Below, piece after piece: positions 10,954 through 19,469 of a stretch of 64,000 nt of DNA. How positions within the stretch are numbered: the stretch's first letter is position 1; every line of letters starts with the position of its first letter. Both the position numbers and the translations under genes were made by a program. The stretch is from Caulobacter sp. UNC358MFTsu5.1 (GTDB lineage Bacteria; Pseudomonadota; Alphaproteobacteria; Caulobacterales; Caulobacteraceae). The stretch covers positions 1,183,001-1,247,000 of the forward strand of contig NZ_JONW01000005.1 in NCBI RefSeq assembly GCF_000712075.1. Reading direction: 5' to 3'. The notes beneath the pieces were generated by a model. The model had not been told where the DNA came from. It searched no databases and saw only the letters and a program-made list of their open reading frames with translations.

Positions 10954-11415
10954 ATGTCCATCACCATGACGCCGATCGGCGTGGTCCGCGGCGGTCGCGA
11001 CGTTCCCGAGGACGACGACTGGGGCCAGAGCCGGGCGCGCATCGACCTGGACCCGGCCCGCTTCGACGCCGAGGCCCTGGCCGGGCTGGACGCCTTCAGT
11101 CACGTCGAGGTGGTCTATGTGTTCGACCGCGTGACCGACGACCAGATCGTCACCGGCGCCCGCCATCCGCGCGGCAACACCGCCTGGCCCAAGGTCGGCA
11201 TCTTCGCCCAGCGCGGCAAGAACCGGCCCAACCGCATCGGGGTGACGGTCTGCGACATCGTTTCGGTGGACGGCCTGTCGCTGGAGGTGCGGGGCCTGGA
11301 CGCCATCGACGGCACGCCGGTCCTGGACCTCAAGCCGGTGATGGCCGGCTTCGCCCCGCGCGGCGAGCACCGCGAGCCCGATTGGGCGCGGGAGATCATG
11401 AAGGACTACTGGTAG
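10954..11415 (+). CDS. trmO: tRNA m6t6A37 methyltransferase (TsaA/TrmO domain)
   Basis: 153 residues, a single TsaA-like beta-barrel domain. It uses SAM to methylate N6-threonylcarbamoyl-adenosine at position 37 of threonine tRNA. The signature block runs from HPRGN through FAQRGKNRPNRIGV to LDLKPVM. The ATG at 10954 is chosen because it follows GGAGG and begins right before the family's N-terminal motif TPIGVVR. E. coli TrmO is longer because of a C-terminal domain; this short form is common in alphaproteobacteria. It converges with the esterase-like gene at an 8-base distance. Confidence 0.82.
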   Translation: MSITMTPIGVVRGGRDVPEDDDWGQSRARIDLDPARFDAEALAGLDAFSHVEVVYVFDRVTDDQIVTGARHPRGNTAWPKVGIFAQRGKNRPNRIGVTVCDIVSVDGLSLEVRGLDAIDGTPVLDLKPVMAGFAPRGEHREPDWAREIMKDYW

Positions 11416-11422
11416 GCCAGCT

Positions 11423-12472
11423 TCATTCGTACACGAGGTTTTGGGCGAAGAACGGCAGCATGTCGGTATAGACCCGCCCCGTCGGGCCCCAGGTGCGATC
11501 GCCCCAGCCGCCCACATACTCCTCGGCCTCGTGCGGCACGCCGAACTCGACCAGGGCCCGCGAGAAAGCCTGGTTGGAAACCACGTGGTCGGGATTGGGG
11601 TCGTTGCGGCCCCAGTCGAACTTGAAGCCGCGCAGGGTCTTCAGGTTGTCGGCGTAGCGCGACAGGTTCTGGCCCAGCAGGAAGCTGTTTTGAAGCTTGG
11701 CGGTCAGGGCCATGTCGACCGCGATGCGCCCGTCCGGACCCTTGCGCGCCGGCAGGTCGGCATAGAGCGGCGGCTTGTCGGGATTGGGCAGGTGGGCCTG
11801 GTAGATCGCCACGAACAGCTGCGAGAAGCCGTCGGCCTTCAGATCGTCCAGCGACTTGGCGTTCTGGATCAGGTCCCAGTTGGGCCGCGAGGACATGGTC
11901 TGCAGGCCCAGGCCCGTGCCCACCGGGTGGAGGGCGTAAACCGAACCGAACACGTCGGCGTGGCGCATGCCGAAGGCGATCGCGCCGTAGCCGCCCATGC
12001 GGTCGCCGGCCAGGCCGCGCGAGTCCCGGGTCGCCAGGGTCCTGAACTGCTTGTCCGTCCACGGAACAAGGTCACGGACCATGAAGTCGTCCCAGCGGCC
12101 GGTCACCGGCGAGCTGGTGTAGATCGAGCTGCCCAGCGAGGTGCTGAAGTCGGCGGCGACCACGATCACCGGCGGGATCGCCCTGGCGGCGATCGCCTTG
12201 TCGAGCAGGGCGGCGAAGCCGTCCCGGTCGAAGGCCGCGCGCTCGTCCTCGAACAGGTTGTGCAGGTAGTAGACGACCGGATAGCGCCGGCCCGAGGCGT
12301 CGTAGCCGTCGGGCAGATAGACCCGCACCCGCCGCTGCGGACTGACGCCGATCTTGTTGCCGTCGAAGGCCTTGGACGCGACGACGAAGTCGCGCACCTG
12401 GCTCTGGGCCAGGGCCGGCGGTGCCGCCAGCAGGGTCATGAAGGCCGCCAGCAGCAGGCCGAGCCGGATCAT
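11423..12472 (-). CDS. Secreted esterase-fold protein lacking the serine nucleophile
   Basis: 349 residues with a Sec signal peptide (residues 1-22, cleavage after ALA). It belongs to the PF00756 esterase family of alpha/beta hydrolases, usually extracytoplasmic. The ATG at 12472 is chosen because GGAGAG lies upstream and it begins the signal peptide; an in-frame GTG at 12508 lacks a site. The nucleophile elbow, normally GxSMGG, reads GDRMGG here, with Arg158 where Ser is expected (codon CGC at 11999-12001, one change from AGC). Either catalysis is lost or another residue serves. Its substrate is unknown. It lies downstream of cfa on the same strand. Confidence 0.75.
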   Translation of the reverse strand: MIRLGLLLAAFMTLLAAPPALAQSQVRDFVVASKAFDGNKIGVSPQRRVRVYLPDGYDASGRRYPVVYYLHNLFEDERAAFDRDGFAALLDKAIAARAIPPVIVVAADFSTSLGSSIYTSSPVTGRWDDFMVRDLVPWTDKQFRTLATRDSRGLAGDRMGGYGAIAFGMRHADVFGSVYALHPVGTGLGLQTMSSRPNWDLIQNAKSLDDLKADGFSQLFVAIYQAHLPNPDKPPLYADLPARKGPDGRIAVDMALTAKLQNSFLLGQNLSRYADNLKTLRGFKFDWGRNDPNPDHVVSNQAFSRALVEFGVPHEAEEYVGGWGDRTWGPTGRVYTDMLPFFAQNLVYE

Positions 12473-12557
12473 CGGGACTCTCCGTGTCACACCCAGGGAG
12501 AACGCCACTCAACTGAAGGTCATCAGCGCCTCGCAATCAGGCGCATTTGCGGCGCCG

Positions 12558-13745
12558 CTAGCGCCGCTCGCCCTCGAACATGTAGTCGCGGGTGATCGGC
12601 AGGGCGCCGACCTTCTTGGCCACCTGGATCTGGAAGACCATGTGGCCGCCGTAGCGGAAGCCCAGCTCGGCCCCGCACAGGTAGAATTCCCACATCCGCC
12701 GGAACCGCTCGTCGAACATGGCGGGGATGTCCGGATCGGCCAGGAAGCGCATCCGCCAGTGCTTGCAGGTCTCGGCGTAGTGCAGGCGCAGGATCTCGAT
12801 GTCGGTGATCCACAGGCCCGCCGCCTCGACGGCTTTGACGATCTCCGACAGGCCCGGGATGTAGCCGCCGGGGAAGATGTACTTGGCCGTGAAGGCGTTG
12901 GTCGCGCCGGGACCGGACATGCGGCCGATGGCGTGGATCACCGCGCTGCCGTCGTCGGCCAGCAGGCGTTTCACGGTCTCGAAATAGGTCTGGAAGTTGG
13001 GCGCGCCGACGTGCTCCAGCATGCCCACCGAGACGATGCGGTCGAAGGTCTCATTGAGGTCGCGATAGTCGGTCAGGCGGAACTCGACCTGGTCCGACAG
13101 CCCCGCCTTCTCGGCCCGCTCCTTGGCCAGGGCCAGCTGCTCGGTCGACAGGGTGACGCCGGTCATCCGGGCCCCGTGGTCGGCCGCCAGGGTCAGGGAC
13201 ATGCCGCCCCAGCCCGAGCCGATGTCCAGCACCTTCATGCCGGGGGTGATGTTCAGCTTGGCGCCGATATGGGCCTTCTTGGCGGCCTGGGCCTCCTCCA
13301 GCGTCATGTCGGGCCGCGCGAAATAGGCGCAGCTGTACTGCATGTCGGTGTCGAGGAAGCGCTTATAGAGCTCGTTGCCCACGTCGTAGTGGTGGGCGAC
13401 GTTGCGGCGCGAGGCGATGCGGTCGTTGACCGACTGCACGGTGCGCTTGATCGCCTTGCGGGCCCGGGTGACCGGCGTGCCGCGCTTGGGCGTGCGCCCG
13501 CCGCTCCTGCCGACGATCTCCAAGAGGTCCCACAGGGTCCCCTGCTCGATCTTCAGGTCGCCTTCCATGTAGGCCTCGCCCAGGCCCAGGCTGGGATTGG
13601 CCACCAGGCGGCGCAGGCCGCGGGCGTTGACCCGCATCGTCACGGGCGGGCCCGAGCCGTCGCCGGCCTTGGTGGTCGAACCGTTCGGAAGGTGGATGGT
13701 CAGGTCGCCGACCTTGACCATCTTTTTCAGCAGAGCTTCGATCAT
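12558..13745 (-). CDS. cfa: Cyclopropane-fatty-acyl-phospholipid synthase
   Basis: 395 residues. It transfers a methylene group from SAM to the double bond of unsaturated acyl chains in membrane phospholipids, usually as cells enter stationary phase or meet acid. The SAM-binding motif LDIGSGWGG is at 173-181, and the preceding HHYDVGNELYKRFLD block (118-132) is the Cfa signature. YIFPGGYIP and the C-terminal YLCGAELGFRYGG are also typical. The start codon directly abuts a 12-bp hairpin and no clear Shine-Dalgarno is free; an internal ATG at residue 9 is an alternative start. Confidence 0.92.
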   Translation of the reverse strand: MIEALLKKMVKVGDLTIHLPNGSTTKAGDGSGPPVTMRVNARGLRRLVANPSLGLGEAYMEGDLKIEQGTLWDLLEIVGRSGGRTPKRGTPVTRARKAIKRTVQSVNDRIASRRNVAHHYDVGNELYKRFLDTDMQYSCAYFARPDMTLEEAQAAKKAHIGAKLNITPGMKVLDIGSGWGGMSLTLAADHGARMTGVTLSTEQLALAKERAEKAGLSDQVEFRLTDYRDLNETFDRIVSVGMLEHVGAPNFQTYFETVKRLLADDGSAVIHAIGRMSGPGATNAFTAKYIFPGGYIPGLSEIVKAVEAAGLWITDIEILRLHYAETCKHWRMRFLADPDIPAMFDERFRRMWEFYLCGAELGFRYGGHMVFQIQVAKKVGALPITRDYMFEGERR

Positions 13746-13775
13746 GGCCGCGAAGCTAAACCCAGCTTCGCGGCC
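13746..13775 (-). promoter_or_regulatory. Perfect hairpin abutting the cfa start codon
   Basis: GGCCGCGAAGCT (13746-13757) and its exact complement (13764-13775), with a 6-base loop; in the cfa mRNA it ends at the base before AUG. It would mask the initiation region. There is no T-run, so it is not an obvious terminator for the upstream aldo/keto reductase gene. Confidence 0.6.
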
Positions 13776-13845
13776 GAGAACAGGCCGAAATTTTCATCCG
13801 CCCACCCTTGAAAATCGAGCCCCGAGGACCACGGAGGCGACCCGG

Positions 13846-14841
13846 TCAGCGCTCGCTGTCCAGGTGCGCCATCTGGGCTTCGGCGTAGCGCGTGCCCGCC
13901 GCGGCGTCGCGGGGCACCGCCCGCTCGATGGCGGCCAGGTCGTCGGCCGACAGGGCGACATCCAGCGCGCCTAGCGACTCGGCGAGACGCGCGCGGGTGC
14001 GGGCCCCGACCAGTGGCACGATGTCGTCGCCTTGCGCCGCCACCCAAGCGATGGCGATCTGGGCGACGCTGACGCCCTTGGCCGCCGCGATGGCGCGCAG
14101 GGCCTCCACCAGGGCCAGGTTCTTGTCGACATTGTCGCCCTGGAAGCGCGGGGAATAGGCGCGGAAGTCGCCCCGGGCCTTGCCCTGATCCTTGTCCCAG
14201 TGGCCGCTGATCAGGCCGCGCGACAGCACGCCGTAGGCGGTCATGCCGATGCCTAGCTCGCGCAGGACCGGCAGGATCTTGTCCTCCACGCCTCGGGTGA
14301 TCAGGGCGTACTCGATCTGCAGGTCGACGATGGGGTGGACGGCGTGGGCCTTGCGGATGGTCTCGACGCCCACCTCCGACAGGCCGATGTGACGCACGAA
14401 GCCCGCCTGGACCATCTCGGCGATGGCCCCGACCGTGTCCTCGATCGGCACGTTCGGGTCCAGGCGCGCGGGGCGGTAGATGTCGATGTGGTCGACGCCC
14501 AGGCGCTGCAGCGTATAGGCCAACGAGGTCTTCACCGCCGCCGGGCGGCCGTCGAAACCGATCCAGCCGGCCCCGGGGTCGCGCTGGGCGCCGAACTTGA
14601 CGCTGAGGATCGCCTTGTCGCGCTTGCCGCCCTTCAGCGCCTCGCCGATCAGCATCTCGTTGTGGCCCATGCCGTAGAAGTCGCCGGTGTCGATCAGGGT
14701 GATCCCGGCCTCCAGGGCGGCGTCCAGGGTGGCCAGGCTCTCGGCGCGGTCGGACGGGCCGTACATGCCCGACATGCCCATGGCCCCCAGGCCCAGGGTC
14801 GAGACGACGGGACCGGTCTTGCCGAGTTGACGCGTTTGCAT
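13846..14841 (-). CDS. Aldo/keto reductase
   Basis: 331 residues, a TIM-barrel NADPH-dependent oxidoreductase of the AKR11/13-like group. Visible are RQLGKTGPVVSTLGLGAMGMSG at the start, the catalytic-Asp segment TLIDTGDFYGMGHNE, a lysine in ILSVKFG, and the dinucleotide-binding region VPLVGART near the C-terminus. The ATG at 14841 is used because the longer frame upstream overlaps the divergent LysR promoter. A LysR gene reads away from it 105 bases off and probably controls it. The substrate, probably an aldehyde or quinone, is unknown. Confidence 0.88.
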   Translation of the reverse strand: MQTRQLGKTGPVVSTLGLGAMGMSGMYGPSDRAESLATLDAALEAGITLIDTGDFYGMGHNEMLIGEALKGGKRDKAILSVKFGAQRDPGAGWIGFDGRPAAVKTSLAYTLQRLGVDHIDIYRPARLDPNVPIEDTVGAIAEMVQAGFVRHIGLSEVGVETIRKAHAVHPIVDLQIEYALITRGVEDKILPVLRELGIGMTAYGVLSRGLISGHWDKDQGKARGDFRAYSPRFQGDNVDKNLALVEALRAIAAAKGVSVAQIAIAWVAAQGDDIVPLVGARTRARLAESLGALDVALSADDLAAIERAVPRDAAAGTRYAEAQMAHLDSER

Positions 14842-14946
14842 GGGGAAGTCTCCGAAGGGGGCGTGTTCGATGGCGGGGACTATGCGCCGCCGCCTCGCGT
14901 GCGATAATCCGTTCATCACCGCACGAGCCGTTCGGAAAATCGTACA

Positions 14947-15840
14947 ATGGCCAAGCCCGACCTCGCCGATCTCGACGCCTTCACCGCCGTGGCCCGGGCC
15001 CGCGGCTTCCGGGGCGCGGCCGCCCAGCGCGGGGTCTCGGCCTCGTCGCTGTCGGAGGCCCTGCGGCGGCTGGAGGCGGACCTGGGCGTGCGCCTCCTGA
15101 ACCGCACCACCCGCAGCGTCACCCCCACCGAGGCGGGCGAGCGGCTGCTGGCCCGGCTGACCCCCGCCCTGGCCGACGTCTCCCTGGCCCTGGACGAGGT
15201 CAACGCCTTCCGCGACAGCCCGACCGGCGTGCTGAAGCTGAACGTGCCGGGCGCGGTGTCGCGGATCGTCTTCCCCGACCTGATCCCGCGCTTCCTGGCG
15301 GCCCATCCCGGGGTGCGGCTGGAGATCACCGCCGAGGACGCCTTCGTCGACGTGCTGGCGGCCGGCTACGACGCCGGCGTCCGCTACGACGAGCGGCTGG
15401 AGAAGGACATGATCGCCGTGCCCCTGGCCGGGCCGCAGCGGTTCGTCGTGGTCGGCTCGCCGGCCTATTTCGCCGCGCGCGGCCGGCCGAGCCATCCGCG
15501 CGAGGTGCTCAACCACCCCTGCATCCGCCACCGCTTCCCCAGCGGAGCCAGCTACGCCTGGGAGTTCGAGAAGGACGGCGAGGTCATCCGCGTCCAGCCC
15601 GAGGGCCCGCTGGTCACCAACAGCGGCGAGCTGGAACTGGCCGCCTGCGAGGCGGGCGTGGGCCTGCTGGCCACCTTCGAGGGCTTCGTCGCCCACGCCA
15701 TCGCCGCCGGACGGCTGGAGACCGTGCTCGACGACTGGCTGCCGCCGTTCAGCGGGCCCTATCTCTACTATCCCAGCCGCCGCCACATGCCCGCGCCGCT
15801 GCGGGCGTTCGTGGACTTCGTGAAGGCCGAGCGGAAATAG
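14947..15840 (+). CDS. LysR-family transcriptional regulator
   Basis: 297 residues. The N-terminal winged helix-turn-helix (residues ~5-64, FRGAAAQRGVSASSLSEALRR) is followed by a periplasmic-binding-protein-like effector domain (~90-295). It is divergent from the aldo/keto reductase gene with a 105-base shared region, the classic LysR arrangement, so it likely regulates that gene and itself. The N-terminal pattern LADLDAFTAVARARGF matches the subgroup often found beside aldo/keto reductases. The inducer is unknown. Confidence 0.9.
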   Translation: MAKPDLADLDAFTAVARARGFRGAAAQRGVSASSLSEALRRLEADLGVRLLNRTTRSVTPTEAGERLLARLTPALADVSLALDEVNAFRDSPTGVLKLNVPGAVSRIVFPDLIPRFLAAHPGVRLEITAEDAFVDVLAAGYDAGVRYDERLEKDMIAVPLAGPQRFVVVGSPAYFAARGRPSHPREVLNHPCIRHRFPSGASYAWEFEKDGEVIRVQPEGPLVTNSGELELAACEAGVGLLATFEGFVAHAIAAGRLETVLDDWLPPFSGPYLYYPSRRHMPAPLRAFVDFVKAERK

Positions 15841-15997
15841 GGCGTGCAGAACCCGTCCACGCCGGGTGAAATCTTCCCCGAACGTGCCGCGCTAAGCGTC
15901 GCATTAGAAAGCCTGTCCTTGCTTATGCGCCTTCCCGGGCGTAACGGGTCCGCTCCCGCCGCCGACGGCGGGATCAAGTTTGAAATTGGAGGCTGCG

Positions 15998-17026
15998 ATG
16001 GGTTACCGGGTCGCCGTGGTCGGCGCCACGGGCAATGTGGGCCGTGAGATGTTCAACATCCTCGAGGAAGTGAAATTCCCCGTGGACAAGATGCATGCGA
16101 TCGCGAGCCGCAAATCCATCGGCGTGGAAGTCTCGTTCGGCAGCCAGATCATCCGCTGCGAGGACCTGGAGACCTTCGACTTCTCGACCGTCGACATCGT
16201 GCTGATGAGCGCGGGCGGGGCGATCTCGAAGGCCTGGGGCGAGAAGATCGGCGCGGCCGGCGCCATCGTCATCGACAATTCCAGCCACTTCCGGATGGAT
16301 CCGGACGTGCCGCTGGTGGTGCCGGAAGTGAACCCGGACGCCGTCAACAGCCTGCCCAAGAACATCATCGCCAACCCCAACTGCTCGACCGCGCAGTTGG
16401 TGGTGGTGCTGGCTCCCCTGCACGCCGAAGCCAAGATCAAGCGGGTGGTCGTCTCGACCTACCAGTCGGTCTCGGGCGCGGGCAAGGAAGGCATGGACGA
16501 GCTGTGGGAGCAGACCAAGGGCGTCTACGTCCTCGGCGCGCCGCCGCCCAAGAAGTTCACCAAGCAGATCGCCTTCAACGTCATCCCCCACATCGACGTC
16601 TTCATGGAAGACGGCTTCACCAAGGAAGAGTGGAAGATGATGATGGAGACCAAGAAGATCCTGGATCCGTCGATCAAGCTGACCGCCACCGCCGTGCGCG
16701 TGCCGGTCATGGTGGGCCACGCCGAGTCGGTGAACATCGAGTTCGAGACCCCGCTGGACGAGGACGACGTCCGCGAGATCCTGCGCGACGCCGACGGCGT
16801 CCAGGTGGTCGATAAGCGCGAGGACGGCGGCTACATGACGCCCAAGGAAGCGGCCGGCGAGTTCCCGGTCTATGTCTCGCGCATCCGCACCGACCCGACG
16901 GTCGAGAACGGCATCGCGCTCTGGTGCGTGGCCGACAACCTCCGCAAGGGGGCGGCCCTGAACGCCGTGCAGATCGCCCAGCTGCTGCACGAAAAGGGCC
17001 TGATCAAGCAGAAACTCCCGGCCTAA
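15998..17026 (+). CDS. asd: Aspartate-semialdehyde dehydrogenase
   Basis: 342 residues. It reduces aspartyl-4-phosphate to aspartate semialdehyde, the branch point to lysine/diaminopimelate, threonine and methionine. The NADP loop GATGNVG is at 9-15, the catalytic cysteine is C129 in NPNCST, and the C-terminal histidine sits in SRIRTDPT-like context. The ATG at 15998 is chosen because GGAGG lies 7 bases upstream; six further codons upstream are in frame but lack homology. A strong terminator follows, so it is probably a single-gene unit. Confidence 0.96.
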   Translation: MGYRVAVVGATGNVGREMFNILEEVKFPVDKMHAIASRKSIGVEVSFGSQIIRCEDLETFDFSTVDIVLMSAGGAISKAWGEKIGAAGAIVIDNSSHFRMDPDVPLVVPEVNPDAVNSLPKNIIANPNCSTAQLVVVLAPLHAEAKIKRVVVSTYQSVSGAGKEGMDELWEQTKGVYVLGAPPPKKFTKQIAFNVIPHIDVFMEDGFTKEEWKMMMETKKILDPSIKLTATAVRVPVMVGHAESVNIEFETPLDEDDVREILRDADGVQVVDKREDGGYMTPKEAAGEFPVYVSRIRTDPTVENGIALWCVADNLRKGAALNAVQIAQLLHEKGLIKQKLPA

Positions 17027-17061
17027 GCCGCCGTCCGCAACAAGCGGGTGGACGATTTCAG

Positions 17062-17096
17062 GGGCTCCCGGGACATCAGGTCCCGGGAGCCCTTTT
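17062..17096 (+). terminator. Rho-independent terminator after asd
   Basis: A perfect 13-bp stem GGGCTCCCGGGAC/GTCCCGGGAGCCC with a 5-base loop, followed by TTTT. Confidence 0.92.
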
Positions 17097-17131
17097 CATT
17101 TGCGATCTACGATTCGAGGGGACACGAAGCG

Positions 17132-18052
17132 ATGTCGGCGGACCTGACCAAGAGCCCAGCCACGAACCAGGACGAGGCCCGGACGGCGTTGATCGCCGGG
17201 GTGGGCTGCTACCTCCTGTGGGGCTTCCTTCCGCTCTATTTCCACCTGCTGTCGAACCTGGGCGTGGGCCCGTGGGAGATGGTCGCGCACCGCACCCTGT
17301 GGGCCGCGCCCTGGGCCTTCCTCGCCGTGCTGCTGGCCCGCCAGGGCGGCCAGGTGGCGGCCGTGCTGCGCCAGCCCCGCACCCTGGGGATCCTGGCCCT
17401 GAGCACGGCGGCGATCTTCATCAACTGGTCGATCTACGTGTTCGCGGTCACCGCCGGCCACGTGATCGAGGCCAGCCTGGGCTATTACATCAACCCGCTG
17501 ATGAACATGGCGGCCGGCGCCGTGCTGTTCCGCGAGCGGATCAGCCGCGAGGGGGCGATCGCCATCGGCCTGGCGGTGATCGGGGTGGCGATCCAGACGG
17601 CGGCCCTGGGCCACCTGCCGATCATCTCGCTGGGCGTGGCCCTGAGCTTCTGCGTCTACGGCATCCTGCGCAAGCAGGTGAAGGCCGACGCCCAGACCGG
17701 CCTGTTCATCGAGTGCGCCTACCTGGCGATCCCGGGTCTGATCTACGTCCTGCACCTGCAGGCGACGGGCGCCGGCCACTTCGCCACGGGCGCGGGCGTA
17801 ACCACCCTGCTGGCCCTGGCCGGTCCGGCCACCGTCGTGCCCCTGGCCCTGTTCGCCTGGTCGGCCCGCCGCATGCCGCTCAGCGCCATGGGCTTCCTGC
17901 AGTTCATCGCCCCGACCCTCCAGTTCCTGATCGGCGTGGCGCTGGGCGAGGCCTTCACCCCGCTGCGGGCCCTGTCGTTCGGCTTCATCTGGGCGGGCGT
18001 GGCGGTGTTCGCCTACGGGGCGTGGAAGCGGACGCGAGCGGTGGCGGCCTGA
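17132..18052 (+). CDS. rarD: EamA-family transporter RarD
   Basis: 306 residues, ten predicted membrane helices in two EamA repeats. It matches RarD: LIAGVGCYLLWGFLPLYFHLL at the start, then HRTLWAAPWAF, with NWSIYVFAV and SLGYYINPLMN in the middle. The ATG at 17132 fits the family start. RarD proteins were named for a chloramphenicol-sensitivity link but their substrate is unknown. It follows the asd terminator and is 68 bases ahead of a serine hydrolase gene on the same strand. Confidence 0.88.
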   Translation: MSADLTKSPATNQDEARTALIAGVGCYLLWGFLPLYFHLLSNLGVGPWEMVAHRTLWAAPWAFLAVLLARQGGQVAAVLRQPRTLGILALSTAAIFINWSIYVFAVTAGHVIEASLGYYINPLMNMAAGAVLFRERISREGAIAIGLAVIGVAIQTAALGHLPIISLGVALSFCVYGILRKQVKADAQTGLFIECAYLAIPGLIYVLHLQATGAGHFATGAGVTTLLALAGPATVVPLALFAWSARRMPLSAMGFLQFIAPTLQFLIGVALGEAFTPLRALSFGFIWAGVAVFAYGAWKRTRAVAA

Positions 18053-18120
18053 ATCGGCGGGCCGGGGATGACGGGGCCGGGAAGTCGGCTAGGCTGCCGG
18101 GCTCCAGGAGAGTCCGCCGC

Positions 18121-19425
18121 ATGCCCACCCGACGTTCCCTGCTCGCCGCCGGCGGCGGCCTGGTCCTCACCGGCGCCCTGACCGGCGCGGCGCGCGACCC
18201 GCTGGACGACCTGCTGGCCGGGGCCGGCGATCCGGGCGCCGCCGTTCCGGGCCTGGCGGGCGCGGCGTTCAGGGACGCGTCCAGGCCCGGCGCGACGACC
18301 GTGGCGCGCGGCCTGGCCGACGTCGCGACCGGTCGCTCGATGACGGCGGACTCCCCGGCCCGCATCGCCTCGATCTCCAAGCTGGTCACGGCCCTGGGCT
18401 TCATGACCCTGGTCGAGGCCGGCAAGGTCGGGCTGGACGACGACGTTTCCGACATCCTCGGCTGGTCCCTGCGCCATCCGCGCTTCCCCAAGGCGACGAT
18501 CACCCCGCGCCGGCTGATGTCGCACACCAGCGGCCTGCGCAACGGCCCCAGCTATCCCGTCGCCTTCGGCCGCCCGCTGAGCGCGGCCCTGACGCCCGGC
18601 GGCGCCCAGTGGGGCGACGGGGCCTGGTTCGGGCCGGCCGGCGAGGCCCCGGGCGACTGGTTCGCCTATGCCGACGTCAACTTCGCCGTGGTCGCCCAGC
18701 TGATAGAGCGGCTGTCGGGCCAGCGCTTCGACCGTTTCATGACCGCGCGGGTGCTGGAGCCGCTGGGCGTCCAGGCCGGCTTCAACTGGAGCGGCGTCGC
18801 CCAGGCGGTCCGCGACCGGCGCGCGGTGCTCTACCGCAAGGCCCCGTCCGACGACGGTCCCTGGGATGCGGCCGGCCCCTGGGTCGCCCAGCTCGACCAG
18901 ACCCTCCCGCCCGCCCCCGAGCTCGCCGTCCGCGTGGCGCCCGAGGCGGCCGGGCGCGCGCTGGACAGCTACCAGCCCGGCGAGAACGGCTTCGTCTTCG
19001 GACCGCAGGGCGGCCTGCGGGCCTCGGTCGTCGACCTGGCGGCGATCGGACGGCTGCTGGCCCGGCGGGGCGCCCCGATCCTCAGGCCCGAGACCTTCGC
19101 CGCCATGACCACGCCGACCTGGCGCTTCGATCCGGCCCGCCCGAACGGCGAAGGCTATGGCGGCCTGATCCGCGCCTACGGCCTCGGCGTCCAGACCCTG
19201 ACCGGGACGGCGGGAAGCGACGATCCTTTCGACGGCTGCGAGGGCTGGATCGGCCACGCCGGCGACGCCTACGGCCTGACCTCGGGCCTGTGGGTCCATC
19301 CGACGAAGGGCCGGGGGATGGCCTATCTGCTGACCGGCCAGGCCGCGCCGCTGGCGCGCAACAAGGGCCGCTCGAAGCTGACCCGCCAGGAAGAGGCCCT
19401 GGCCGGCCGGCTGGCGCGGGCCTGA
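18121..19425 (+). CDS. Exported serine hydrolase of the beta-lactamase/DD-peptidase fold
   Basis: 434 residues with an N-terminal TRRSLLAAGG sequence that resembles a twin-arginine signal, so Tat export is possible. The SxxK nucleophile motif is S84-I-S-K87. A YAD triad occupies the place of YxN near 181, and SHTSGLRNG near 139 is typical of the class C/esterase group (PF00144). It acts in the periplasm on an unknown ester, amide or peptide. It overlaps no neighbour; the exporter gene follows 44 bases on. Confidence 0.85.
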   Translation: MPTRRSLLAAGGGLVLTGALTGAARDPLDDLLAGAGDPGAAVPGLAGAAFRDASRPGATTVARGLADVATGRSMTADSPARIASISKLVTALGFMTLVEAGKVGLDDDVSDILGWSLRHPRFPKATITPRRLMSHTSGLRNGPSYPVAFGRPLSAALTPGGAQWGDGAWFGPAGEAPGDWFAYADVNFAVVAQLIERLSGQRFDRFMTARVLEPLGVQAGFNWSGVAQAVRDRRAVLYRKAPSDDGPWDAAGPWVAQLDQTLPPAPELAVRVAPEAAGRALDSYQPGENGFVFGPQGGLRASVVDLAAIGRLLARRGAPILRPETFAAMTTPTWRFDPARPNGEGYGGLIRAYGLGVQTLTGTAGSDDPFDGCEGWIGHAGDAYGLTSGLWVHPTKGRGMAYLLTGQAAPLARNKGRSKLTRQEEALAGRLARA

Positions 19426-19469
19426 CGACGCCGTCGGACGGGGCATGGCGCCGGGCGCGCGCCTGGGCC

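Noticed and set aside
13790-13815. ATTTTCA-N12-TGAAAAT inverted repeat between cfa and the aldo/keto reductase gene
   Set aside because: Seven-base arms with a wide spacer may be chance, and no regulator is suggested.
14842-15786. A longer N-terminus for the aldo/keto reductase
   Set aside because: It runs antisense through the LysR gene and has no homology; the family start is at 14841.
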